From Pseudomonadota bacterium (GTDB taxonomy: Bacteria > Myxococcota_A > UBA796 > GCA-2862545), in NCBI GenBank assembly GCA_947505245.1, contig CANNIZ010000022.1, positions 1-64,000 of the forward strand: DNA of 64,000 nucleotides, read 5' to 3'. Position 1 is the stretch's first letter. Each line of letters opens with the position of its first letter. The position numbers were made by a program, and so were the translations under genes. The notes beneath the pieces are model-generated. The model worked only from the letters and a program-made list of their open reading frames with translations, had not been told where the DNA came from and ran no database searches. This document shows, piece after piece, positions 44,035-52,954 of this stretch.

Positions 44035-46754
44035 GTCGTCTGGACCGGCCGTTTGGCCGGACGACACCTTCACTTCAGGCCACCTGGGTGCGGTCGGGGG
44101 CCTTGCGGTTCGGCTCGCGGAGCGGCCCGCTCGCGGCTACGGTCAGCGCTGAACTCCCAGCCCTCGCAAAGCACGTGGTGGACGACGAGGTCGGCCTCGG
44201 ATCCGCGCTCGCCATCCTGGCCGAGATCCCGTCCGAGGCGGGCCTCTCTGACAGCGTGAAGTGCTTCGCAGCTTGCGCGCGACTCGCGCTCGAGCTCGCC
44301 TCGCGGCAGTGTGTGGTGCCCGCCATCGAAGGCAATCGAGCGCGTTGGCGGGCCCTGCTCGCGACGCCTTCGGATCGCGCGCGCGCTGAGGCGATCGCCG
44401 CTGCGCTGCCGCGCGTGGCCGTCCCCGCGGAGCTGTCGCCGGACGAGGTGGTGCGCGGGTTTCTCGACGCGGCGGTGGACACCTTGTACCGGAGCGGTAC
44501 CTGGCCAGGCCCCGCAAAGGGCGTGGCCCTCGACCTCTCCGAGGCGTTGCGGACCGGCGATGGCGCCGTGCGCATCCGCGACCTGCGGTTCCGTGGCCTC
44601 GGCGAGCAACTCGCGGCCCTCGCCGATGAGGCCGAATCCACCGACGTGCGGCTCGGCATCGCGCTCGGCGCGCCGGCGGGACCGGCGGGCATGTTCACGG
44701 TCCGGTTCACGCTGTTGCGGGCCCACGCGCCGCCGCTCGACCTCGAGCGCGGCTGGAGCAAGGCCGGCGCTCTGTGGGCCGTGATCCGCGGCCTCGCCAG
44801 GGCCGTGCGCCTGCATCCGCCGCTGGGGGCCGCCCTGCGCGGGCCTACCCCCCGCGCGGTGGCTTTGGACGCGGACGGCGCCTGGGCGTTCGTGCGAGAC
44901 GGCCTCCCCGCGCTGCGCGCGGCCGGGTTCGATGTCGACGTCCCTCCGGGCTTCGAACGTGGCGGCAAGAACCGACTCCACGCGCGGCTTCGCGTCGGTG
45001 TTCCAGGCCCTGACGCAGACGCCAGCACGCCGTGCCCCTGCCGCTGGGAGGTCACGCTCGGCGACGAGATCCTTCCCGCGCACGAGGTCGCGCAGCTGCG
45101 CTCGATGAACCACGCGATCCTGCGGTTTCGCGACCAATGGATCGTCGTCGACCCCGCGGATCTCGCGGCCCTTCCGAAGGGGCCCGAGGCCCTCGTGTTG
45201 CCCGGCGCCGAGGCGGTGACGGCCGTCCTGTGTGGCGTGTGGAAGGGCGTCCCTGTCGTCGCTGACGACGCGCTCGGCAAGCTGATCGAGATGTTGCGCG
45301 ATCCGCCGGAGCTCAAAGCACCTCCGGGCCTCATCGCCACGCTGCGCCCCTACCAGGCCCGCGGCGTCGGCTGGCTGGCCGCGATGGGCCGCCTTGGGCT
45401 GGGCTCCTGCCTCGCCGATGACATGGGGCTCGGCAAGACCATCCAGCTGCTCGCCCACCTGCTCAACCGGCGGGCCCGCACGGCCAACCGCCGCCCGTCG
45501 CTCGTGGTGTGCCCCACGTCCGTGCTCGGCAACTGGATTCGTGAGATCGAGCGCTTCGCTCCGTCGCTCAAGGTCGTTCGCTACCACGGCGCCACGCGCG
45601 GGGATCGCGACGCGATCGAGCGCGCCGACGTCGTGCTCACCACGTATGGCATCCTCGTGCGCGACGAGCGCCTCGCGGACTACAAGTGGGACGTGGTCGC
45701 GCTGGACGAGGCGCAGTCGATCAAGAACGCGGACAGCCAGCGCGCGCAGGTCGCGCGTCGCCTGCAGGCGCGGCACCGCGTGGCGCTCTCGGGCACGCCG
45801 ATCGAAAATCGCCTGGACGAATTGTGGTCCCTGTTCGAATTCCTCATGCCCGGCATGCTGGGCCCGCGCGCGAAGTTCCGGCGCGAGATCGCGATCCCGA
45901 TCGAGCGCTTCGGTGACGCGGACGCCGCCGCCCAGCTGCGCACCAGCGTGGGCCCGTTCCTGCTGCGGCGCCTGAAGTCCGACCCGGACATCGCGCCCGA
46001 TCTGCCTGATAAATTCGAGCAGGTGCAGCTGTGCGCGCTCATGCCCGAGCAGGCGAAGCTGTATGCGCAGGTCGTCGAGGAGCAGATGGAGCTCGTTGCG
46101 CTGGCCGCCGCGAACGAGCGCCGCGGGCGCATCCTCGGCATGCTCACGCGCCTGAAGCAGGTGTGCAACCACCCGGTCAACCTGTTGAAGGACGACACCG
46201 CGCTGGGCGGCCGTTCGGGCAAGCTCGCCCGCGCGACGGAGCTCCTGCAGCAGATCAGCGAGCGCGGCGAGCGCACGCTGGTGTTCACGCAGTACGTAGA
46301 GATGGGCTTTCTCCTCGTTCGGTGGCTGAAGAGCGAGCTCGGCTGGGAGGCGCCGTTTCTGCATGGCGGCACGCCAGCCCAACACCGGGACGCCATCGTG
46401 GAGCGGTTCCAGCGAGGGGAGGGGCCGCCGGTGCTGATCATCTCGCTGCGCGCGGGCGGCACGGGCCTCAACCTCACGTCCGCCACGCACGTGATCCACT
46501 ACGATCGGTGGTGGAACCCGGCGGTCGAAGATCAAGCGACGGATCGCGCGCACCGCATCGGCCAGCTCCGGGACGTGATGGTCCACAAGCTCGTGTGTAT
46601 CGACACGCTCGAGGAGCGGATCGACAAGCTGCTCGAAGAGAAGCGCGCCCTCGCGGACTCGATCGTCGGCACCGGTGAGTCGCTGGTCGCGTCGATGGAC
46701 GACGACACGTTGCGGCGGCTGGTCGCGCTCGGGTCCGAGGCGGTGCTCGAATGA
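44031..46754 (+). CDS. SNF2-family DNA-translocating ATPase
   Basis: 907 residues. The N-terminal ~430 form a bacterial SNF2-associated region (DUF3670-like; GLPALRAAGFDVDVPPGFER). The SNF2 motor follows: motif I DDMGLGKTIQLL (about 464-475), motif II LDEAQSIKN (about 558), motif III LSGTPIENRLDELWS, motif V SLRAGGTGLNLT and motif VI DRAHRIGQ. All motifs are intact. It pairs with the SWIM protein that starts inside its stop (ATGA at 46751-46754), as in known bacterial SNF2-SWIM sets linked to chromosome maintenance or defence. Confidence 0.92.
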   Translation: MSRLDRPFGRTTPSLQATWVRSGALRFGSRSGPLAATVSAELPALAKHVVDDEVGLGSALAILAEIPSEAGLSDSVKCFAACARLALELASRQCVVPAIEGNRARWRALLATPSDRARAEAIAAALPRVAVPAELSPDEVVRGFLDAAVDTLYRSGTWPGPAKGVALDLSEALRTGDGAVRIRDLRFRGLGEQLAALADEAESTDVRLGIALGAPAGPAGMFTVRFTLLRAHAPPLDLERGWSKAGALWAVIRGLARAVRLHPPLGAALRGPTPRAVALDADGAWAFVRDGLPALRAAGFDVDVPPGFERGGKNRLHARLRVGVPGPDADASTPCPCRWEVTLGDEILPAHEVAQLRSMNHAILRFRDQWIVVDPADLAALPKGPEALVLPGAEAVTAVLCGVWKGVPVVADDALGKLIEMLRDPPELKAPPGLIATLRPYQARGVGWLAAMGRLGLGSCLADDMGLGKTIQLLAHLLNRRARTANRRPSLVVCPTSVLGNWIREIERFAPSLKVVRYHGATRGDRDAIERADVVLTTYGILVRDERLADYKWDVVALDEAQSIKNADSQRAQVARRLQARHRVALSGTPIENRLDELWSLFEFLMPGMLGPRAKFRREIAIPIERFGDADAAAQLRTSVGPFLLRRLKSDPDIAPDLPDKFEQVQLCALMPEQAKLYAQVVEEQMELVALAAANERRGRILGMLTRLKQVCNHPVNLLKDDTALGGRSGKLARATELLQQISERGERTLVFTQYVEMGFLLVRWLKSELGWEAPFLHGGTPAQHRDAIVERFQRGEGPPVLIISLRAGGTGLNLTSATHVIHYDRWWNPAVEDQATDRAHRIGQLRDVMVHKLVCIDTLEERIDKLLEEKRALADSIVGTGESLVASMDDDTLRRLVALGSEAVLE

Positions 46755-47887
46755 CGGCCTCCCGACCAGGTCTGGCGGAGGCGTGGTGGGCGGCGCTCGC
46801 AGCGAACCAGTCGCGGGCGTCGGAGCACGACGTGAAGATCAACGTCAACCGCGCGCGCGCGCTGCTCAAAGGCGGCAAGGTGGCGGGCCTTCAGCTCACA
46901 CCCGGCCTCGTGTCCGCCGAGGTGGTCGACGGCGAGACGTACCGGGTGAGCATCCAGCCTGCGACGTTCGGTGCGCGCGAGTGGGACAAGGTGACGGCCG
47001 CCCTCGCGAACGATCTCGTGTCGGTCACCGCGCTGTTCGAGGGTGCCCTTCCGGCCACGTTTGTGGCGAAGCTCGCCGGGGTTGGCGTGCAGCTCGTGCC
47101 CGCCCCCGACGAGATCGACGGCAGCTGCCTGTGTCCGAACCACGTGTACCCCTGCGCCCACGTGGCCGCGGTTCACCTCCTGGTCGGGCAGATCATCGAG
47201 GCCGATCCACTGGAGCTGTTCACGCTGCGCGGCCGCGGTCGCGACGCTCTGCTCAGCGCGCTGCGGCAGGCGTGGGGCGGCGAAGAGGCCCGCGCTGCGC
47301 GATCCACCGAGCGGCCCGCGTTTTGTGAGGATCCCTACGCGAGCCCGGTGCCGCTCGAGCGCTTGCGGTTCGACTTCCATGCGGTGGACGGGTCGCCCGG
47401 GGCCGGATTGCGGTCGCTTGGGCCGATCCCCGGCGACTCCGACCTGCTGAAGGCGCTCGCTCCGCTGTATGAGGCGGGTGGTCGCGCCGCGCTCGCCGTC
47501 GCCCTCGGCGACACCACCGTCGCGCCCCGGGTGGTGGCGCCGGTGGCGTTGCTGCTCCCCGAGCCGCAGCGGACGCACGAGCCGCAGCGGACGGACGAGG
47601 AGCTGGAGACCCCAGAGCCGCCCAAGCCTTCGACGCCAAAGATCGTCAAAGCAGTGCGTCAGAAGCCGATCGACGCGCTCCTCGCCGCCCCGCCCAGGGC
47701 CGGTCGGCCGCTCACCGAGCGGATCGTAGAGGCGTTGGCCGGCAGCGAGGGTGCCCTGGTGGGGGAGCTCATCCGCCATACCAAAGGTTCTCCGCAGGCC
47801 GTGCGTCGCGAGCTCGCGGAGCTGGAAGCGCTCGGGCTCGTGTACCGCGCGGGCTCGTCGGGCGCGTCGCGCTGGCGCCTCGGGTAG
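46751..47887 (+). CDS. SWIM zinc-finger protein with C-terminal winged helix
   Basis: 378 residues. The SWIM finger CXCXnCXH is CLCPNHVYPCAH (about 126-137). A linker rich in Pro/Glu/Arg (EPQRTHEPQRTDEE) precedes a winged helix-turn-helix (LTERIVEALAGSEGALVGEL, then VRRELAELEALGLVYRAG). DNA binding by both ends is likely, targeting the SNF2 motor. Third gene of a coupled trio. Confidence 0.88.
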   Translation: MTASRPGLAEAWWAALAANQSRASEHDVKINVNRARALLKGGKVAGLQLTPGLVSAEVVDGETYRVSIQPATFGAREWDKVTAALANDLVSVTALFEGALPATFVAKLAGVGVQLVPAPDEIDGSCLCPNHVYPCAHVAAVHLLVGQIIEADPLELFTLRGRGRDALLSALRQAWGGEEARAARSTERPAFCEDPYASPVPLERLRFDFHAVDGSPGAGLRSLGPIPGDSDLLKALAPLYEAGGRAALAVALGDTTVAPRVVAPVALLLPEPQRTHEPQRTDEELETPEPPKPSTPKIVKAVRQKPIDALLAAPPRAGRPLTERIVEALAGSEGALVGELIRHTKGSPQAVRRELAELEALGLVYRAGSSGASRWRLG

Positions 47888-48838
47888 CTATTCTGCGAGC
47901 TTCGCGACCCGTTTGTCCTGAAGCAACGCCGGGACAAGGTCTTTGGTGGCGTCCGGAAGGGTGCAGCCGCCGAGGTCGACCGGGTTGGCGCACCAGGCCG
48001 TCGCGGGCGCGCCCTTCTTCGCCCACTTCGCGAGCGCCTTGTCGGCCGCGGCGAGCACGGGACGCCCGGCGGCGGCGCGTGCCTCGGCGGTCTTCGCGCT
48101 GAGGGCGTGGGAGCTGTCGACGAGCGCTACGAGCTCGTCCTTGGACGCTCCCTGTTCGATGCGGGCCGCGAACGCGTCACGCGCGTCGCGGTCGGCGGAG
48201 TCGATCGCGGCCAGCGCCCTCGGCGTGACCTCCCGCACCAGAGCTGCGACGTTCACCGCGCGCTCGCCGGCGCCGATCGGAGCCTGCGGAGCGCTGTCCA
48301 GCGCGACCTCCGGCCACCGGAGCGCGACGATCTCGGCGACGGCCTTGGTCAGGATCGGGTCGACGTCGAGCTCGTGCGCGATCTGCACGTTCAGGTCGTT
48401 ACCCTTGCAGTCCGGGTTCGGCTGGGTGCGCTGCTTGATGCCCATCATCTTCGGACCGGTCGCGACCTCCGCGACGCATTCCATGGCGCCGGGGTGGTTC
48501 TTCAACGACCGCTCGAGGGCGGCGCGAAACTCGGCGTCGAAGTCTTCCATCATCGTCGTCGCGAACGCGTCGAGCACCGCGAACTCGCGGTTGTATTCCT
48601 TCCACGCGGCGGTGAGCCGCTCGCGCTCGGCGACGGGGGCTCGCTCACCGACCAGGTCGAGCGACAGCTCGTAGCTTCGCAGCGCGGTCGCGAGCACCTT
48701 CGCGTCGCGCTGCCGATCCTCGAACACCCCGCCGGCGCGCTCGCTCGCCTCGGCGAACCGCTTCGAGGCGGCGGCGATGTCGTCGGGGTAGTAGAAGCCG
48801 CCGGCGCCGAACGCGGCCGACGCCAGGAGGGCGATCAC
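47888..48838 (-). CDS. Secreted protein of unknown function
   Basis: 316 residues. GTG start followed by a short signal-like stretch (IALLASAAFGAGGFYYPDD), then helices (SKRFAEASERAGGVFEDRQRDAKV). Cys pairs at MECVAEV and PDCKGND, and at WCANPVDLGGC, may form disulfides. The GTG overlaps the HEAT gene's stop (GTGA), so it is translated behind it. No family recognised. Confidence 0.65.
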   Translation of the reverse strand: MIALLASAAFGAGGFYYPDDIAAASKRFAEASERAGGVFEDRQRDAKVLATALRSYELSLDLVGERAPVAERERLTAAWKEYNREFAVLDAFATTMMEDFDAEFRAALERSLKNHPGAMECVAEVATGPKMMGIKQRTQPNPDCKGNDLNVQIAHELDVDPILTKAVAEIVALRWPEVALDSAPQAPIGAGERAVNVAALVREVTPRALAAIDSADRDARDAFAARIEQGASKDELVALVDSSHALSAKTAEARAAAGRPVLAAADKALAKWAKKGAPATAWCANPVDLGGCTLPDATKDLVPALLQDKRVAKLAE

Positions 48839-50262
48839 GCGCCCACCGCGAGCTTCCTGTGCAGCAGGGCCTCGGCGAGCGCGCGGGACGCATGGAAGCC
48901 CGCCGGCTCCCCCACCAACACCGCCTCGAGCAGCGGCACGACGGAGTTGTCGCCCATCGCCGCGAGCGTCTGCAGGTACTGCCGGCGCATCGCCGGATCC
49001 GCCGGAACGGCGACCTCGAGCAGCGCGGCGAGCACCTCCTGCGTCGGGACGAACTCGCCGACGATCAGCCCGAGGTTTCGCTTGTGCGCGTCGGGAGACG
49101 CGAGCAGCGCGGGGATCAGGTCGGGGACGCTGGCCGCGGCGACACACGCACACGCGGCCGTGCGCAGGTCGCGGTCCGGGTCACCTCCGTGGGCGCGCAG
49201 GATCGGCTCGGCGAGGCGTAGATCCTGCGTAGCCCGCAGCGCGGCCACCGCGAGCACGAGCCCGTTGCTGTCCGAGCCCTCCGCGAGCGCCTCGAGCAGG
49301 AGCGCGACGTTGTCGGCCGCCCGCCGACGGGCCTCGGTCATGCGCGTCGTGTCGCCGCCCGCCGCGTGGAACAGCACGTCGTGGACGGGATCGCTGCTGT
49401 GGTCGTGGTCGTGATCGTGGCCTTCGTGGGCCACCGGCGAGCGCGCGCGCAGCCAGGCCGCGACGGCGGCGGGGAGCATCCCCCACTCGGGCGCGGGCTC
49501 GTGTGCGAGGGCCTGTCGGACGAGCGCGGCGGCCGGACCTGTCACGTTCGTGAGCAGCGACTTCACCACGGCCTGCAGCCGTCGGCGCGCGCTGCCGTGC
49601 ATCGTCTTGAGGGGGAACGGACCGTGGTGCGCGAGCGCGGCGCCGAACCGCGCCGCCTCTTCGGGCTCCTTGGTGCGCCAGACGTGGGTCGGCAGCGGAA
49701 TGCCCATCGCCGCGAGCAGCGCGAGCAGCCGCATCGGCCGCTTGTCGGCGAACATCTGCGCGACGATCTCTTTCGCGGCCTCATCCGCGGCGCCCATCGC
49801 GTCGGCCACGCGGATGAGCACGACCGGGAGCACCCAGTCGTACGTCTCGGCGTCCACCTTGGCGGCCGCCGCGAGCGCTCGTCCGTCGGCCCGGCCGAGG
49901 TTCGACAGGCCATACGCGAGCCACAGATCGCCTTCGGAGCCGTCGTCTCGCAGCGCGGCCGTCATCGCCGCGCACAGCGTCGCCGGATCTTCGGGGGCGA
50001 GCCCGTACACGCCCACCGCGGACGCCGCGCTCGCGATCCCTTCGGACAACGGCCGCCGGCCGAGGGCGGCGATCAGCGCCGCACTCACGTTCGGGGGGGC
50101 CGCTGCGAACACCACGTCATGCAGGCGAGCGTCATCCGGAAACGCGGTGAACCGCTCGGGCGCGTACAGAGCGAGTCGGGTCTGGGCCCAGTCGCGGGCG
50201 GGACCGGCCTCCCCTTCCGCGAGGGATACGTAGACGTCGACGTCGTGGAGCCAGGTTGCCAT
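48835..50262 (-). CDS. HEAT-repeat protein with His-rich loop
   Basis: 475 residues of Ala/Leu-rich helical pairs, clearest in the last 190 (AVAALRATQDLRLAEPILRAHGGDP, CVAAASVPDLIPALLAS), a HEAT-like solenoid. Around 279-288 it has HEGHDHDHDHSSD, a potential metal-binding loop. Probably a scaffold. The start at 50262 is preceded by GAGGT. Divergent from the HD hydrolase; 88 bp between the starts. Confidence 0.75.
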   Translation of the reverse strand: MATWLHDVDVYVSLAEGEAGPARDWAQTRLALYAPERFTAFPDDARLHDVVFAAAPPNVSAALIAALGRRPLSEGIASAASAVGVYGLAPEDPATLCAAMTAALRDDGSEGDLWLAYGLSNLGRADGRALAAAAKVDAETYDWVLPVVLIRVADAMGAADEAAKEIVAQMFADKRPMRLLALLAAMGIPLPTHVWRTKEPEEAARFGAALAHHGPFPLKTMHGSARRRLQAVVKSLLTNVTGPAAALVRQALAHEPAPEWGMLPAAVAAWLRARSPVAHEGHDHDHDHSSDPVHDVLFHAAGGDTTRMTEARRRAADNVALLLEALAEGSDSNGLVLAVAALRATQDLRLAEPILRAHGGDPDRDLRTAACACVAAASVPDLIPALLASPDAHKRNLGLIVGEFVPTQEVLAALLEVAVPADPAMRRQYLQTLAAMGDNSVVPLLEAVLVGEPAGFHASRALAEALLHRKLAVGA

Positions 50263-50350
50263 GGGGACCTCGGCTCGACGGGTAACGCGCAGCGCCTCGT
50301 TCGGCGCGCCGCCACGCGCCGCGACGGGAACCCTGGTACAGTGTGCGGGC

Positions 50351-51631
50351 ATGGAGGTACGCGATCCAGTCCACGGCGTGATCCCGATCGAGCGAGACGA
50401 GCTCGCGATCGTCGATCATCCGTTCGTTCAGCGGCTGCGGAACATCAAGCAGACCGGCTTCAGCCACCTGCCGTTTCCAGGCGCCACGCATACGCGCTAC
50501 GCCCACGTGCTGGGGTGTATGCACCTCGCGGGCGTCGCGTTCGACGTGATCGCGAAGGACGCCCGCCTGTCGCCCGAAGCCCGAAAGCGGCTGCGCAGCG
50601 CGGTCCGCCTCGCCGCGCTGTGCCACGACCTGGGCCACGCGCCGTTCTCGCACTGCACCGAATTCGCGATGCCGATGCTCTCCGACCTCGGCGTCGGCTT
50701 CTATGGCGCCGGCGTGCGCGACCGGAAGGCCCACCACGAGGACTACACGATCGCCATCCTCGAGCGCACGTCGCTCGCGGAGCTGATCGGCCGCACGTTC
50801 CCGTTCGATGCCCGGCACGTGGCGGCGCTGATCAGCGACGACGTCGCGGTCGAGGACGACTTCTTCGACGAAGACGGACTCGATTGGCGGCGGGTGCTCG
50901 CGCAGCTCGTGAGCGGCGAGATCGACGTCGACCGCCTCGACTACCTGCGTCGCGACTCGTATTTCACCGGCGCTCGCTATGGGCAGATCGACGCCGACTG
51001 GATCATCAGCAACCTCGTGGCGGTACCCCACGAGGGGACGATGAGCCTCGCCCTCGATTCGCGCGCGATCTACGCGTTCGACGACTTCCTGATCGCGCGG
51101 CATCACATGTTCTTGCAGGTGTATTTTCATCACAAGAGCGTCGTGTTCGAGGAGATGCTCAAGCGCTACGTCACGAGCACGGGGAGCACGCTCGTGGTGC
51201 CATCTTCGCTCGATGCTTACCTGGCGTTCGACGACATCGCGCTCGAGATGCACCTCCGCAACGCGACGAACAGCTGGGCCCGCCGCATCGTCGAGCACCG
51301 CCCGTGGCGCCGGGTGCTCGAAAAGCACGGGACTCCGGAGGATGTCGATCTCGAGATCGAGAAGGCCGTGCTGTTCGGCGCGGGCATCGGCGTGATCCAC
51401 ACCGCGAGCACCGGGCGACTGTCGCGGTACAGCGGCCTCGGTCCAAAGAAGGCGCCCCCCATCCTGGTGCTTGACCGCATGCCAGGGCAGCCGGTCGAGC
51501 GCGTGCGTCCGTTGTCCGACGCCTCTGACGTGTTTCAGCGGTACGCGGACGTTCGACGCATCGCGCGACTCTATGTTGCGCCCGAAGAGGTCGGGAAAGC
51601 CCGGCACGCGCTCGGACTGCCCGTCGCGTGA
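50351..51631 (+). CDS. HD-domain hydrolase (dNTPase/SAMHD1-like)
   Basis: 426 residues. DPVHGVIPIERDELAIVDHP, QRLRNIKQTGFSHLPFPGA and HTRYAHVLGCMHLAG match the SAMHD1/dGTPase fold. The metal-binding HD is in CHDLGHAPFSH, with a later D in DVDRLDYLRRDS. Family members hydrolyse dNTPs and can restrict phages or balance nucleotide pools; whether it prefers dGTP is not evident. ATG 50351 is where homology starts. Confidence 0.9.
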   Translation: MEVRDPVHGVIPIERDELAIVDHPFVQRLRNIKQTGFSHLPFPGATHTRYAHVLGCMHLAGVAFDVIAKDARLSPEARKRLRSAVRLAALCHDLGHAPFSHCTEFAMPMLSDLGVGFYGAGVRDRKAHHEDYTIAILERTSLAELIGRTFPFDARHVAALISDDVAVEDDFFDEDGLDWRRVLAQLVSGEIDVDRLDYLRRDSYFTGARYGQIDADWIISNLVAVPHEGTMSLALDSRAIYAFDDFLIARHHMFLQVYFHHKSVVFEEMLKRYVTSTGSTLVVPSSLDAYLAFDDIALEMHLRNATNSWARRIVEHRPWRRVLEKHGTPEDVDLEIEKAVLFGAGIGVIHTASTGRLSRYSGLGPKKAPPILVLDRMPGQPVERVRPLSDASDVFQRYADVRRIARLYVAPEEVGKARHALGLPVA

Positions 51632-51682
51632 CCCCATCGGGGGGCGTCCCGTGATAGGGTTCGTGCCTGAGGAGTACACCTC

Positions 51683-52954
51683 GTGCAGCCCGATGTCGGC
51701 GCGTCCATCGACGCCCCCTCGATAGCCAACGGACGCTACCGCCTCCTCGCGGAGCTGAGCGCCACCGAGGTGTTCACCGTTTGGCGCGTGCGGGACAGCC
51801 TCGTCGACTGTGAGCGCGTCATAAAGGTGCTCGCTACGGGCATGGCCGCGAAGGCAAAGGTCCGGCAGCGGTTCGAGAGCGAGGCCCACGCGATGGCTCG
51901 CCTCTCGCACCCGAACATCGCGATGGTGCATGACGTCGGCACCGAAGCGGGCCGCCCGTACGTCGTCGTCGAGCTGCTCGAAGGCGGGAGCGTCGCGGCG
52001 TGGCTCCAGCGCAACGGGGCGATGCCCGCGAGGGTCGCCGCAGACGTGATGATCCTCGTGTTGGAAGCGCTTCAACAGGCGCACCGGGACGGCCTCGCCC
52101 ACCGCGACCTCACGCCGCGACACGTGCTGTTGTCGGCCACCGGGGTCCCAAAGGTCACGGACTTTGGCTTTGGACCGCTTCGCGTGTTGGGAGGCGCCAT
52201 CGACGGTCCCGCGTCGGTGTACCAATCGCCCGAACAGCGCCTCGGCGCCGCTGGGGGCGTGCCGAGCGACGTGTTCGCGGCCGGTGTCTCGCTCCTGGTG
52301 ATGCTCACGGGCCGCGAGCCAGCTTCGCTCACGGAATCGGCCTGGTCCGAGCTGCCCGTCGACCTCGTCGACGTGTTTCGCAAAGCGACGCAGGAAGACC
52401 CTTCGCTTCGGTGGGAGTCTGCGCTGCAGATGGGCCTCGCGCTGCGGGCGGCGTTGCCGGCGCTCGAGCCGGTGCCGGACACCACGCCGCCCCTCGGGCA
52501 GCTCGTCGCGCATCACGCCACCCCGTCGGAGCGCGTCGCGGACCCGAGCGAGCCCGAGTGGACGCTGCGCCCGGTGCGGGCAAAGGCCACCGCCCTCGAC
52601 GACCGCGGCACGGTGCCGAACGCGCCCACGCGTGAGGTCTCTTCCCGGCGGACGAGCACCATCGAACCCGTCGGATCGGCGGTCCGCTCGTCGATGAACT
52701 CGTTCAACACGTTCTCGCTCCCGCTGGTGGAGATCCCCGACGAGGCACCCCCGGCGCCTCTCGTCGTCGAGGCGGCCCCGCCTCCGCCGCCGGCTCCCGC
52801 GCGCGTCGCCGCGGAACCCAAGCCGGTCGCGGCGCCCATCGCGCAGGTCGCGCCCGCCGCGGACGAGCGCTCCCTGCAGGGGTTCGCCTTTGCGGCCATC
52901 GCGCTCGCGCTGGCTGGGGGGACGCTGCTCGTGGCCTACACGTTGTTCGGCTAG
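51683..52954 (+). CDS. Protein-kinase-like membrane protein with degenerate active site
   Basis: 423 residues, GTG start. A PknB-type kinase fold, but the P-loop has lost its glycines (AELSATEVFTVWR instead of GXGGXG). The VIK lysine (K48) and helix-C Glu (E67) remain. The catalytic loop reads HRDLTPRHVLL: HRD kept, but Lys of the usual KP is Thr and the metal-binding Asn is His (H147). DFG is present (160-162). A Pro/Ala linker follows and one membrane segment near the C-terminus (FAAIALALAGGTLLVAY). It may be a pseudokinase or an atypical kinase. Convergent with the next gene (4-bp overlap). Confidence 0.85.
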   Translation: MQPDVGASIDAPSIANGRYRLLAELSATEVFTVWRVRDSLVDCERVIKVLATGMAAKAKVRQRFESEAHAMARLSHPNIAMVHDVGTEAGRPYVVVELLEGGSVAAWLQRNGAMPARVAADVMILVLEALQQAHRDGLAHRDLTPRHVLLSATGVPKVTDFGFGPLRVLGGAIDGPASVYQSPEQRLGAAGGVPSDVFAAGVSLLVMLTGREPASLTESAWSELPVDLVDVFRKATQEDPSLRWESALQMGLALRAALPALEPVPDTTPPLGQLVAHHATPSERVADPSEPEWTLRPVRAKATALDDRGTVPNAPTREVSSRRTSTIEPVGSAVRSSMNSFNTFSLPLVEIPDEAPPAPLVVEAAPPPPPAPARVAAEPKPVAAPIAQVAPAADERSLQGFAFAAIALALAGGTLLVAYTLFG

